The notes: generated by a model from the letters alone, not told the origin. A stretch of 64,000 nucleotides of DNA from Ochotona curzoniae (GCF_017591425.1 NW_024466307.1:4913001-4977000), one strand, 5' to 3'; numbered from the stretch's first letter, positions 36,590 through 47,395 are shown. Numbers and translations: made by a program.

Positions 36590-37685
36590 ATATGACAGAA
36601 ACTCACAGAGGAAACAGAACTCAAAACATTGATACGTAAGATTTAATTCATATTCCCAATAACAGCATGTTCTTTTCAAGCATTTACAGAAAATATGCCA
36701 ACACTGACCATATCCTGGTCTAAAAACAAACCTACCTCAACAAACTTAAAGCAACTAAATTTATATAGGGCATGTTTTCCAGTAGAATCAACTTAAACTA
36801 TAAACCAATAATAAAAAGATAAAAACAAAATCCCCAAATACATGAAAACTAAACAATCCATTCTAAATAATCCCTGGGTCAGAGGAGAAAAAAATGATTG
36901 AACTGAATGATATACCAAAGTTCATGGCACAGAGCTAAAGCAGAGCTAATGTTTATGTTAGAAAAAAACGTCCTAGTTGCTTCCTTAGCGCAGTAGGCAG
37001 CGCGTCTGTCTCATAATCTGAAGGTCCTGAGCTAGAAAAGAACGTCCTAACTTCATGCTCTCACCTGACTTTCTGTGAAATGAATGCTACCTTGATGCGA
37101 AACCAAGACAAAGACAACACACAAAAAAGAAAATTATATTCCATTATCCCTCATGAATATAAATGTAAAAATACTCAGCAAATATTAGCAAACAAAATTT
37201 AACAATGTGTGAAAAGACCTACTATATAATAACCAAACAGAACTCATTCTAAGATGTAAAATTGTTTCAATATTTGAAAGTCCAAGTCACTCACCATATG
37301 AACAAGCTGAAAAATACAACCACACAACCACATGATCATGAGAACTGATGCAGAAAACCACTTTTGACAAAATTCAGGTTATTCATAAGAAAAAAAAATC
37401 TCAGAAAATTGGGATTAGAAGGGAACTCTTTCAACTTGATAGAAAACATCACACGAAAACCCTACACTTAAAATCATAGTCATGAACGCATGGATGCTTG
37501 CCCCTCCAAACCAAACAAGGCATTGACGCCCATCTTCATCACTGTTACTAAACAGAACGGGAGGTTTCCTTCAGGGTCAGGAAGCAAGGAAAGGAAAGAC
37601 AAGCTGTAGAGCTCAAAAACTACGGAGTAAAATTTCCTCAATTTGCAGAAGACAAGATCAACATAGAAAAGATATGAAATGAGGG
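36590..37685 (+). mobile_element. L1 ORF2 relic (reverse-transcriptase region), interrupted
   Basis: The nucleotide sequence follows the L1 ORF2 consensus in plus orientation. Landmarks in order are 'gaccatatcctggtct' (endonuclease to mid region), 'ctgggtcagaggagaaa', 'aaaaatactcagcaaatatta' with 'gcaaacaaaatttaac', 'ccacatgatcatgagaactg' with 'atgcagaaaaccac', 'tttgacaaaattca', 'cattgacgcccatcttcatc' and 'caatttgcagaagacaagat'. Many indels and stops leave no usable frame. The 5' and 3' boundaries are approximate; both ends of ORF2 and both UTRs are missing. It is an old copy by divergence. A tRNA-Met retropseudogene sits inside it (36979-37032). Confidence 0.75.
36979..37032 (+). pseudogene. 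Tailless tRNA-Met(CAT) retropseudogene
   Basis: GCTTCCTTAGCGCAGTAGG, then the D arm, an anticodon arm with CAT at 37012-37014 (loop CTCATAA) and AAGGTCCTGAGC match elongator tRNA-Met up to the start of the T arm; the T loop and acceptor 3' strand are gone. It is flanked by a 17-nt direct repeat differing at one base: TAGAAAAAAACGTCCTA (36959-36975) and TAGAAAAGAACGTCCTA (37033-37049). Three bases (gtt) separate the left repeat from the tRNA 5' end, possibly pre-tRNA leader or added bases. With no A tail and truncation in the T arm, it fits the known class of tailless retropseudogenes made by L1 machinery. It cannot fold into a functional tRNA. Confidence 0.9.
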
Positions 37686-38963
37686 GGTTTTTTTTAAATA
37701 TATAAATTACATGTATGGACAAAGCAGTAGGTGTTAAATGAAGTGGGGCACGGGTGTAACCGAGTGTTGGGAAGCGCAGCTTATAAAGACCAAATCACAG
37801 TGGAGCCAGGAGATGCTGAGTTGTGCTGTTTAGCAGCTGAGGCAGATACAAGCGGTTTTTAAAATAGAATTCATATAATCATTTTGAGCAACAAGATCAT
37901 GACTTTTGCTTCAATTCAACTAAATTATCACATGCGTCTACTTCTGACCTAAGGAGAAGTAAACCTTTACAAAGGTGTCAAGCTACTTTGTGTTATAACC
38001 AGATATCTCTCCGACCTCGAAAATAATGGGAAAATAAATCTTGGCCCGTTATTTCCACATTCCACTCAACAAACTTAATCAACTTGAATTTTAGTCTGGC
38101 TTCACAACACACCAGAGATGACTGCCTATTTTCTGTAGCAGTATGAGTTTCCAGAAAAAGAGCATGCTCAGAAGTTCTCCACGGGAAAATTACCGTCTGA
38201 GACTACAGTCAGTATAATTATCCCTGAGGCCCAAGAAAGCTGAGCAAGAGCATCCAATTCAGGATGGCTTCATTCTTTATCCCGGCAGATTTTTTGTGTG
38301 TATTTTTTAAGGCCTGAACATACACATTCAAGCAATAATGACAGAAGATTAAATCACTGGAAGAAAAATAGTCAAGACAAATCGAGCATAATCTGGCCTC
38401 ATGAAAGAATGGTATTTGCCTTTGGTGTTTTCACAAAACACAAGGTTTGTTGCAAAAGTTTGTTTTCTTGATAAAAGTAGGAAAGCTGAAATGTCTCAAA
38501 CGCTTTGAAATCTACACACATCGCATAAACTCAATTAAGTTTAATACAGAATTTCTTAGAATATTTAATAAATGAGCATCTGCCAATATTTTAGACAAAT
38601 GTATTTCTTGACATGTTTTTGAATTTCTAGGAAAACTGTCCACCTCAGACTATCCCTACCATAAGTCAAATATATATGTGAGCATAATATACAACAATTT
38701 GATTTTGATTATGATGACTTCTGAAATATCTCTTTAATCAATTACTAGGCTATTTATTTATCCTCTTTCTCGAAACACCAAGCTATAAAGTCTCCTTAGC
38801 ATCAATGGTCTAAAAATGCAGGGTAGAGTGGCAACCTGTATTTTCTCTGACCTAAATATCAATGAACTTTAATAAATTCAATCATTTACTTTATTTTTTG
38901 TCCATAAAAATAACTAACATATGTCACTAAAATATTATGCCCGAGTGAAGAATAATTTCAAAG
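37686..38963. other. Intergenic, nothing recognised
   Basis: AT-rich and repeat-free to the eye. Confidence 0.5.
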
Positions 38964-38979
38964 AAATTAATCATTCTCT

Positions 38980-39297
38980 TTTAAGATTTATTTTATTTTT
39001 TATTGCAAAGTCAGATATACATAGAGGAGAGACAGAGAGGAAGATCCTCCGTCTGATGATTCACTCCCCAAGTGACTGCAACAGCCAGAGCTGAGCTGAT
39101 GCAAAGCCAGGAGCCAGGAGCCTCCTTCTGGTCTCCCGTGCTGATGCACAGTACCAAGGCATTGGGCTGTCCTCCACTGCTTTCCCCAAGCCACAGGCAG
39201 GGAGTTCAGTGGGAAGTGGTGCTGCCAGGACTAGCACCAGCACCCATAAGAGATCCCAGCATGTGCAAGGTAGCCACTAGGCTACCGTACCGGGCCC
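38980..39297 (-). mobile_element. CSINE, full length
   Basis: Target-site duplication aaattaatcattctct (38964-38979) and aaagtaatcattttct (39298-39313), 14 of 16. The head ends 'gctaccgtaccgggccc'. Confidence 0.93.
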
Positions 39298-40185
39298 AAA
39301 GTAATCATTTTCTGCTTTTCATTTTACAGAGCTTTTTCTTATTTATTTGCTTTTAAATTTTTTCATTTCTCCACAATACATAAGATTTGATAGACTTTAA
39401 TTTTGTTATTTTGTATTCTTCCCTAGACTTATCTATTTAACTCTAACATTATTTTAAAATCTGTATGAGTAATACAAAAAGTTTGCTATTTACCGAAATC
39501 TCCAGCATTAAAGTATTTCAAAAGATGCTAAGGAAAAAAAAATGGATTGGTATTTCCAGACAATAGAAAATCACTGAATGAATTCAAAGCTATAAGAAAA
39601 GTTTCTTTTAAAATAGAAAAAAAATTACATAAAACTGCATTAGCATAATCAAATATAGTTTTATTACACTGAATGTTGACTTTCTGCATCATGCCAGGCT
39701 TTGCTATCACTGAAATGTAATATTAAAAGCAGAGTGACAGGTGCGGCAAAACCCACCACTTGCGTGCTTTCAACTACATCAAGTCTCATCACAAGCTGCA
39801 AGAAAAAAATGGTTCATGTAAGAGGAAGAATAAAAAGAACAACTCCATTGGTTATTACCTTGTCACTTCCTATATATCCCACTAACTCAGAGGCCATTCT
39901 TTTAAACAGATAATGAACTAGAATGCATTACAGACTATAGCAAGTTGCTTACCAAGATCTCTCAACTTATTTACCTGTTGTGAAGCGGTAACATTTAAGC
40001 CCATGTCTCAGAGATAACAAAGCAAGGAACATACTGTATGTTGACAGAATTTGTTTTCTGTGGATGTGAGGAACAGGAAGTCTACATTGATGTCAATTTC
40101 TTATTAAGAGTGAGAATCTGAAGGAAAGAATGACTTTCCAATTTGGAAGGAAATAAATTACATGTGATCAGATGATGTTCTTTTT

Positions 40186-40275
40186 TTATCAAGATTTATT
40201 TATTTTTATTGGAAAGTCAGATATAGAGAGAGGAAGATCTTCCGCCCACTGACTCACTCCCCAAGTGGCGGCAGG
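40186..40275 (-). mobile_element. CSINE tail fragment
   Basis: 'caagatttatttatttttat', 'ggaaagtcagatatagagag' and 'actgactcactccccaagtg' stop at the 'gcggcag' junction. The following 'gtgccccggcggcctcagca' is unrelated GC-rich DNA. Confidence 0.8.
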
Positions 40276-40851
40276 TGCCCCGGCGGCCTCAGCAGCACCC
40301 TGCAGGAGCTGGTCTGCAATTACAGTCCATCACCGGCAGCTGGCCACGGGCCGAGGAAAGGTCAGGCGCAAAGTTCTAACGCACTCTCATTTTGCAGGCA
40401 GACTTGCAGAACTCTCAAAGGAGCCAAAAAAAAAAACCAAGAATGATGATAACATTTTACACAGGAAACAGAATTTTGTGGGTCACATTTTTCCAGTTAT
40501 CCATAGCTTCTAATAAATCAGCCAAGGTTTAGTGGCTTTCTCTACATGAAAAAAAAAAAATGCATTCATGCTTATCCCAAGATTCTCCAAAACCCTCATC
40601 ACGTGTGACAATAGGCCCGGGCCTGAGGTTAAGAATCTAATTACCTAAACCTAGTCCAGATATCGGTGAGCACAGCTCCTCAGGATAAGTATCTGCTGAT
40701 CGAACAATCAATTAATTAGTCAAGTCAAGCTTCTCAGTAAATATCTAACACTCAGCATTGTCAAAGATACTCGCATTCCATCGGGAAAGAAAGAAATCCC
40801 TGGCCCACAGCAGTTCTGAAGTTCAACTTAGACACCAGTGCCAGCCTCTCG

Positions 40852-40883
40852 GCTAAGGTCCAGCTGTGCTAAGGTCCAGCTGT
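40852..40883. repeat. Tandem duplication, 16-bp unit x2
   Basis: GCTAAGGTCCAGCTGT repeated exactly. Confidence 0.95.
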
Positions 40884-41649
40884 GCGTGTATGGATGATCC
40901 CCCCTACTTCTGGTTTTGACCTTTGACCCATCACCATTTTCCCATAAGAAACATCCAGTGCTTGTAGCAAACTACTGGCTTTCTCATTCTCCTTTCCAGT
41001 TCACAGGGATTTGAGAGTCCAATGGCCTATGTTCATTTTGTACTGTCTCCATCACTATTAATTCAGGCTAGCACTCAGTATAAAGCTTTGAAATACCGTG
41101 TAGGTATCATATGCTGGCCATCATGTTGTAATGTACTCCACTGACCTCAAATCCTTCACATACATCTCTCTGCAAGAAGCCTCTTCTTCCACGGCATGGA
41201 ATAATGGCCTCATGTTTCTTGGAAACGCCAGTTTTTAAAGAGGAACCATAGATAAACTGTTAATATTTTAGGGCTCTTTCTTTTGAAATAGAAATGACGT
41301 ACAAGAAACAGCATTAAGTCATTCTTGGGTCAAAGCTAAATCAAATCATAGTCCTTCACCTTGACCCTAAGGCTTCACGTTCCTAACAGCTCTACAGCTC
41401 TGATCCCTGACGTCAGGATCTTTTCTTATTCTGGAAACAGAGACCCTTGTAGTTTCTCTAAGTCTTAATGAAAATCTGAAAAACTTGTTCATTTTTCTTA
41501 TTCTTAACAGTTGGGGGGAAAATAAAACAGAAAACATTTTCAATAATCTGCCCAGAAATCCTCCCAGCCAGTCACCTTCATGAGGTGTATATTTAGAATC
41601 CCACGTTGTCATAAGCAACACTATTACTGAGGTTGGTCCTACATAAAAG

Positions 41650-41905
41650 TGTATCGTTCCTTAAATCCAAGAACCCTTTCTCGGCTTCTCTCGCCGGGCC
41701 CACCAATCCCACGCAGCCTGTGAGCGCAGAGGCAAGGGCTCCCGGCGCACGCGCAAGCACGCTCCTACCCACCATGCACACGCCACTGGCGCATCTTCAT
41801 GGCACTGAGCACTGTGCACGCTCAAGCATTCAACAGCAGCCCCAGCGCAGCGCCTGGTCCGCGCAGCCAGCCTCGGCACCCCACGCCCAGCCTTCACAGG
41901 TCCAC
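41650..41905. promoter_or_regulatory. CpG-rich patch with NRF1-like site
   Basis: A local rise in GC and CpG, with GCGCACGCGCA at 41745-41755 matching the NRF1 consensus GCGCAYGCGCR. Frames of 78-97 residues overlap on both strands and none is recognisable. It is one of three GC patches between 41.6 and 44.7 kb. Confidence 0.4.
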
Positions 41906-42630
41906 ACCCCTTCTTGTTGTAGCTAGCATCTTTACATGTCTACCTTTTTTCTCTTTAGAAAAGAACATTTAATAATCAGCAGGAAAAACTGGAGTCTGAA
42001 TTTCTAGCAAGTAGAACAAGCTCCAGCCACAAATATTCTGTTCCCTTCCCGTGGCCAATTTTCTGTTTAATCTCTCTAAATTGTTTTATGGTTCAAAGTT
42101 GCACACAGTTGTAATTAAAATCCAATAAAAGCATCCATCATTCTTTATGATTTTTTAGTACCCTCTATGCACACACAGGCAAGAATATTCACAGGCATAG
42201 CAGACTAGAAAAAGAATCCTAAGGAAATATTAACCATTGTTCCTCCATTCGCTTACACTTTATTACTCCTGATATGTTCTGTGTACTACACGATATAAAC
42301 AAAATGTTTGCATTCAATTGGTTAAAAGTATTAGCATTCATTAGAGAAAAAAATCAGAACTAGGTAATTAAATATTGGACATCTTCCAAAGCATTCTCTT
42401 TTTACCTTCTGGCCACAAAACAATAAACTCAAAAACAACACTCCAATTACCTTTTGCTTCTCACTGTGCTGCCTGAATTTAGAAACAAAAGAGGATTGAA
42501 ATTTCTTATTAAACTTTTGGAGACTTTTTTCAGTTTCTTTATATTTTAATTACTTAATCCATTCTTTTTAACAGTTACTTCAGAATTAATAATAAACAAA
42601 TTGTAAAAAAAAAAAAAAAACAGTACAACA

Positions 42631-42945
42631 TGGGCCCAGAACAGTAGCCTAGCAGCTGAATTCCTGCCTTGCATACTCTGGGATCCCATATGGGCACCAG
42701 TTCACGTTCTCCACTCCCCTCCCATTCTCTGCTTGTGGCCTGGGAAAGCAGTAGAGTTTGGTCCAAATCCTTGAGACCCACACGGGAAACCTGGGCAGAG
42801 GGCCCGCTCCTGGCTTCGGATCGGTTTGACTCCAGCCATTGCGGCCACTTGGGAAGTGAATCAGTGGATGCAAGATCTTCCTCTCCGTCTCCTCCTCTCT
42901 GCATATCTGACTTTCCAATAAAATAAAATAAATCTTAAAGAAAAA
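42631..42945 (+). mobile_element. CSINE, full length
   Basis: 'gggcccagaacagtagccta'...'gctcctggcttcggatcggt'...'atctgactttccaataaaat'. It is preceded by a 17-nt poly-A at 42604-42620, outside the element. Confidence 0.93.
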
Positions 42946-43247
42946 AAACTTACCAAGTAGTAGTAACCAAATTTAAGCTACATCATATTTTGGTTCTTAG
43001 CAACAGAAAATCAGTAAACTTACAAACTCTAGCTTTTTGCCTTTCAGCCAAGAAAGAGGCATTCAGAGAAAATCTATGTGTTTCAAAGAAATTTCTGAGA
43101 AAGCTGAAAATCTATCTTCTATTATAAAATCAGTTACTAGTAAACACTTTAAACTATATTCTATTAAATAAAAATTAGTTTTGATTTGCTACCTCAGCGA
43201 CAACAGATTTAATCTGTGTTGACTTTTTTATTGTTGAATTTTTGTTA

Positions 43248-43264
43248 AAATTCGTGAAGCGTTC
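43248..43264 (+). repeat. 17-nt match to the 3' region of U6 snRNA
   Basis: AAATTCGTGAAGCGTTC is identical to 17 nt near the 3' end of U6 snRNA. The rest of U6 is absent on both sides, so this is not a gene. It may be a remnant of a U6-containing retrocopy, or chance. Confidence 0.4.
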
Positions 43265-44110
43265 ATTTCCAGAGGCGCCAAGGCGGCGAGTGGGCGCCGA
43301 CGCGCGTGTCTGCCTCGGTGCCCGTGTGTCTCCCGGGAAACACTTGACAGAAATCCTAGCTCACTTGGTGACTTTTTATTCTTTAGAGACCGCTGCACTA
43401 CTTGCTTCAAGGGCCGCACATACGGTAACAGCGGACCATGACTGTCGCGACGCACCTCGAGTTCCTCTTCAAAATCCTGTTTATACCATAGTATGCTTGA
43501 AATATATAACGACTTAATGTTTCCAGAAACAATAAAAAATGCGTGAAAATTTTAAGTACACCATGCTCGCTCGTATTTTCAAATTCAACATACCTTTTTC
43601 AGCCAACCTGAGGAATGTTCGGGAGACGCTCCGCCTGTCTGAGCGGCTTCCACTGCAGGCCGTCGGTGCTGGCGGTCGGGGCCGTCTGACAGGGGCCCTC
43701 GCCTCCTCCACGCGCGACCTCGCCTCCTCCACGCGTGACCTCGCCTCCTCCACGCGTGACCTCGCCTCCTCCACGCGCCGTGGCCCTCGCCTTCCCCACA
43801 CGCGTGACCCTCGCCTTCTCCACACGCCGTGGCCCTCGCCTTCCCCACACGCGTGACCGCCGAGCAGCATGGCCGCCGGCTGCACAGCCCGGGGCCCCTT
43901 GGCGCCAAAGTGGAAGGCCCGTGTTGTGCGCATGCGCCGTGCATGCCTGGGCACAGCCCGGAGCCGGCGCGGGACGAGGGTCGGACCCTCCGGCGCTGAG
44001 GCGCGGTCAGGTATGTTGGAAAATGGGAGGACTTGTCGGCAAGTCAAAAATGGGAGGACTTGACAGCCACTAGGGCAGGCAGGGTGGTCGGCATGGAGTC
44101 CCTTCTGCTC
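43265..44110. promoter_or_regulatory. CpG island with NRF1 site and orphan splice donor
   Basis: CpG-dense DNA in an otherwise AT-rich intergenic region. At 43927-43938 TGCGCATGCGCC is a textbook NRF1 site. An ATG at 43869 lies in a strong context (CAGCATGGCC) and opens a 64-residue frame beginning MAAGC that I do not recognise. TCAG|GTATGT after 44010 is a strong donor within that frame. A 27-bp-period duplication (AAAATGGGAGGACTTG at 44020-44035 and 44047-44062) follows. Together these suggest a TATA-less promoter and first exon on the plus strand, non-coding or coding. No transcript evidence is available and the call is inference. Confidence 0.5.
43697..43858. repeat. GC-rich minisatellite, about 7 units of 21-25 bp
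   Basis: Four 21-bp units of the form CCTCGCCTCCTCCACGCGTGA are followed by three 23-25 bp units (CCTCGCCTTCCCCACACGCGTGAC and variants with CCGTGGC), arranged alternately as a higher-order pattern. Every unit carries an ACGCG, ACGCC or ACACGC CpG core. The repeated peptide frames on both strands are produced by this array and are not evidence of a protein. Confidence 0.9.
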
Positions 44111-44167
44111 TTCCCAACCTGACAGAAATGGTTATTCCAGCAGTATTATTGAAGACACTCGTTGCAC

Positions 44168-44200
44168 ACAACTACACACACACACACAAAAAAAAAAAAC
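44168..44200. repeat. (AC)n followed by poly-A
   Basis: An AC run of about nine units with one interruption runs directly into about 12 A, between the two GC-rich patches. Confidence 0.85.
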
Positions 44201-44219
44201 CTATTGTGTGAGGCGTGAC

Positions 44220-44705
44220 TGGAACATCGGCCGCGAAGATTGATGAGACCCCCCACCACCACCATTTTAGACCCAGGACTGCTTTAAACAGTTTGTTTTT
44301 CCCCTCAGGGTTCAGCTCCCTGAAGTCTCACTAAGGTTTACCTTAGGATTTCAGTTCCGTTATGTATTGTTTTTGATTTCCGTTTCCGGTTCACGCTCTA
44401 GTCTTTTCAGTTTGCTTCGCTGACAGCCCTATCCACCGATCCCTGGGGGCCCAGCCTCCCCGGATGCCCGCGATGCCCTCGCCTGCCGGCACCTGCTCCC
44501 CGCTCTGCCCTCCCTGCCTTCCTCCCGCGCTCCGGGCCCTCGGTCGGCCCGCGCTGTCCCGCTCAGCCCCCTCGCACCCGCTCACGGGACTGGGGCAGCA
44601 AGCCTCCCTTCTGTCTGCCTTCTCTCCCTTCCCGCAGCCATCTTTCTCTGCCGTGCTCCCACTGCCCCAAGGCCCAATTTCCGGCTCAAAGGCCTCCCAT
44701 GTAAC
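44220..44705. other. GC-rich, CpG-bearing stretch downstream of the orphan island
   Basis: C-rich DNA with moderate CpG density (for example ccggatgcccgcgatgccctcgcc at 44460 onwards). The 82-residue plus frame and the 64-residue minus frame are Pro/Ser/Arg-rich low-complexity products. It may be the eroded 3' half of the same island. Confidence 0.4.
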
Positions 44706-45322
44706 TTGCTGATTCTTGGGTTTGAGGCATTATTTCTTAATACCTATAACTGCGTACGACTAAAATACAATGGCGTACCCATGCTAAGGAAATACGTTCG
44801 TTTTCTAAAATTTTCCATTTGCATGGGTTACAATCCACCTGAGTGTATGTTCACAACAGTTTCTCCTGATTAAGCAGACATAGATGCAAAGAATCCTCGC
44901 GCTCTTGGTGGTGTCTGAAATTATCTGTATAAGCTTTAGTTCTTTTGTTTAGGCCTTACTATTAAATTGGAAAGCCTTTATAGAACATTAGCATTAATAT
45001 ATGTCAGCTGCGTATAAACATAAAAAGCATTGATTTTTAGCCCTCACAAGTTTCCCTCCCATCCCTTCCCTCATGGCCTCCAAGAAAGCGAGAATGTTTC
45101 TTGGGATCTTGTAGAAGGGCGTGAGAGCAGAAGAGTCATGGAGGGAAGGAACTGGAGTTCAGAAGCTGAACGTTGTTAGCAGGAGTTGGGCGTCCTGTAG
45201 ATGCTGCTTCGATGCAGGTTGTCTTTTAACCAGCTTACCTTCAAGTCATCACTTAGAAAATCAAGTGAAATGGCCTTGACTTTCCTGGAACCAAAAGAGG
45301 GGAATGCTTTTTCATTTTTCAG

Positions 45323-45381
45323 GCTGGATAAAGCGGAAATACTCAGCAAGGATGAACGCCCTGAAAACCGTCCCCCTCCGG
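45323..45381 (+). other. Candidate 59-nt orphan exon
   Basis: A good acceptor (TTTTTCATTTTTCAG, ending 45322) and a strong donor (CCGG|GTAAGT after 45381) bound 59 nt. It lies 1.3 kb downstream of the orphan donor at 44010 on the same strand, and a CTTGAC branch-point-like sequence is about 50 nt upstream. The surrounding 86-residue frame (45201-45461) matches no family I know. It could be an exon of a non-coding transcript or a chance pairing. Confidence 0.3.
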
Positions 45382-45660
45382 GTAAGTTCGTGTGCAGAGA
45401 AGCTGTCGCTGAACGCTTGGTGTTTTGGGAGCATTGCACGCAGGGCTGCGCGCTGGCTTAGCTGTTCCAGCTAGGACAAGCAGGAGTGCCTGGCTGCTGA
45501 CTCCAGACCCCACCCATCACAGACTTTAGCCCCAGTCTACCCTCACGGGGGTTGAGGAGTAAGCTGGAAGATAGGAGTGGAAAAGAAGTCAGATGAGCTA
45601 GTAGGTAGTCCCCTGTTGGAATGAGAAAAGCAGGAGTCTCTTTAGAAGTATAAAAAATAA

Positions 45661-45992
45661 AGCCTAGAGTAATGGCTGAATTGACTAATCCTCTGTCTCC
45701 AAGAGCTGGGACCACTTGTGGATGCCGGGATCCCATATGGGAACCGACTTGTGTCCCGTTTGCTCCGCTTTCCGTCCAGCTCTCTGCTTATGACCTGGGC
45801 AAGTAGAGGAGGATGACCTTAGCCTTGGGACGCTGCACCCATGTGAGAGACCAAAGGAAACCTTGGCTTCAGATCAGCTCAGCTCCAGCCATCGTGGTCA
45901 TTCGCAGAGTGAACCGAAACATGGAAAATCTTTCTCTCTGTCTCTCCTCCCTGTAAATCTGCCTTTCTAATGAAAATAAATCTTTTTAAAAA
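45661..45992 (+). mobile_element. CSINE, moderately diverged
   Basis: 'gcctagagtaatggctgaat', 'ccgggatcccatatgggaac', 'cagatcagctcagctccagc' and 'ctgcctttctaatgaaaata' in order. Confidence 0.88.
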
Positions 45993-46293
45993 TATATACA
46001 GAATGTTTGCTTCCACTCAGAATACTTTTAGCAACAAAAGCTGCCTTCTTACACTTCTGAGCTTTTAACTTGCCTAAGAAGGAAAGGAAGTTACCAGTCA
46101 CATCCTTTGGATAGCTTTTAGTCCTATCAAAAGCAAGCTAGGCAGAAAGACAAGTTTAGGCTCTAGCTCAAAGGATTTTACACAGAAAGGTAGAATTCTA
46201 GCCAGGGATGGGTTTTTGCCAAGGGAGCACACAGGCCAAGTTTGTGATGCCATCGTGGTCTGCATCAGAAAGCTGATTGTTAAAACCCCTCAG

Positions 46294-46535
46294 TGGGTCC
46301 TGGTGCAGTAGCCCAGTGGCTAAACTCCTTGCCTTGCATGCGCTGGGATCCCAATGGGCCAAGGTTCATATCCCAGATGCTCCACTTCCCATCCAGCACC
46401 CTGCTTGTGAGCAGGGACTCTGCACCTCAGCTGTAGTCTTGCGGCCACTTGGGAGAGTGAATCAGCAGAAGGAAGATCTTTCTGTTGCCTTCTTTCTGTA
46501 AATCTGGATTTCCAATAAAAGAAGTATACATATAT
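46294..46535 (+). mobile_element. CSINE with internal deletion
   Basis: Head 'ggtcctggtgcagtagccca' and 'gctgggatcccaatgggcca'. After 'cctgcttgtgagcagggact' about 70 bp of mid-body is missing. The tail runs into a (TA)n(T)n stretch (46529-46554). Confidence 0.88.
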
Positions 46536-46832
46536 ATATATATTTTTTTTTTTTAATAACCTCAGTGGTGACAGCATTGAGAGGTCAGATGAAGGGCGAG
46601 GTGACTGGCACTATGCCTGAGGGCAGCACACATGGAAAGAGAAAGGAATCAGAATGTTTCTTAAGGTAGTTACTTTAAATGGCAAATCACCTGGTCAGAC
46701 TTTTTTGATCATCATGGTTTCAGATCTTAGAATCTGTCATATCAGGTTCCCCTAATACAAGGAGGGATTAATTAGCTACAAAAATTTGCATTTTTAAAAA
46801 AGATGTATTTTGCTTGAAAGAATAACAGAGAG

Positions 46833-47110
46833 GGCCTAGTGGCCTAGTGGCACTGCTTCATGTTCTAGCTGCTCCACTTGCCATCCAGCTCCTTGCTTGT
46901 GGCCTGGGAAAGCAATAGAGAATGACCCAAAGCTCTGGGACCCTGCACCCGTATGGGAGACCCCGAGGAGATTCCTGGCTTCTGACTTCAGATCAGCTCA
47001 ACTCCGGGCGTTTTGGCCATGTGGGGAGTGACGTAGCAGATGGGAGATCTTTCTCTCTGTCTCGCTATCTGTAAATGTGAATTTCCAATGAAAATAAATA
47101 AATCTTTTTT
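46833..47110 (+). mobile_element. CSINE lacking part of its head, first insertion in a nest
   Basis: 'gggcctagtggcctagtggc' jumps to 'ttctagctgctccacttgcc', losing the 'gggatcccatatgggc' module. Flanks aataacagagag (46821-46832) and aataactgacaga (after the tail) show it entered the minus-strand SINE that resumes at 47406. Confidence 0.88.
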
Positions 47111-47127
47111 AAAAAATAACTGACAGA

Positions 47128-47395
47128 TGGGGCTTTTAATTGATTGGGATGATACTTTGCCGGCTTTACCTTCAGACCAGAGATGGTCTCACCAAGAAAT
47201 CACTGAACTCACTAGGATAATAAGACGCTGGACTTTATGCTTGGTAAATACTTCCAATGAAAGAACCTCAACTGAATTTGAACTGTGGTGATGCAGCAAG
47301 GTGGAGAAATCCACCATGGGGAGAGGGTTCGGGGAGGGGTAGGGGGAATCCCAGTGCCTTTAACACTGTGTCACATAATGCAATGCAATTAATAA
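47128..47395 (+). mobile_element. 5'-truncated LINE 3' end (family B), perfect 17-bp TSD
   Basis: 268 bp ending 'ggggaggggtagggggaatc'...'acactgtgtcacataatgca'...aataaaaaaa. It is flanked by the perfect duplication aaaaaataactgacaga at 47111-47127 and 47396-47412. The end block resembles the one at 28.85-28.93 kb. It interrupts an older minus-strand SINE together with the CSINE just upstream. Probably the pika L1 3' UTR, inferred from the tail structure. Confidence 0.75.

Larger units (their letters stand above)
39314..41649. other. Intergenic apart from a SINE tail and a small duplication
   Basis: AT-rich to 40180, then mixed composition leading into the CpG patches. No exon recognised. Confidence 0.5.

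Noticed and set aside
36979..37032. Functional tRNA-Met gene
   Set aside because: The T arm and 3' acceptor strand are missing and no RNA polymerase III T-run follows at the expected place.
36590..37685. Intact L1 reverse transcriptase
   Set aside because: Multiple stops, indels and missing ends; no functional frame remains.
43514..44047. 177-residue minus-strand open frame
   Set aside because: Its repetitive Arg/Glu/Gly core is the reverse translation of the GC-rich minisatellite. Both strands are open only because CpG-rich DNA lacks stop codons.
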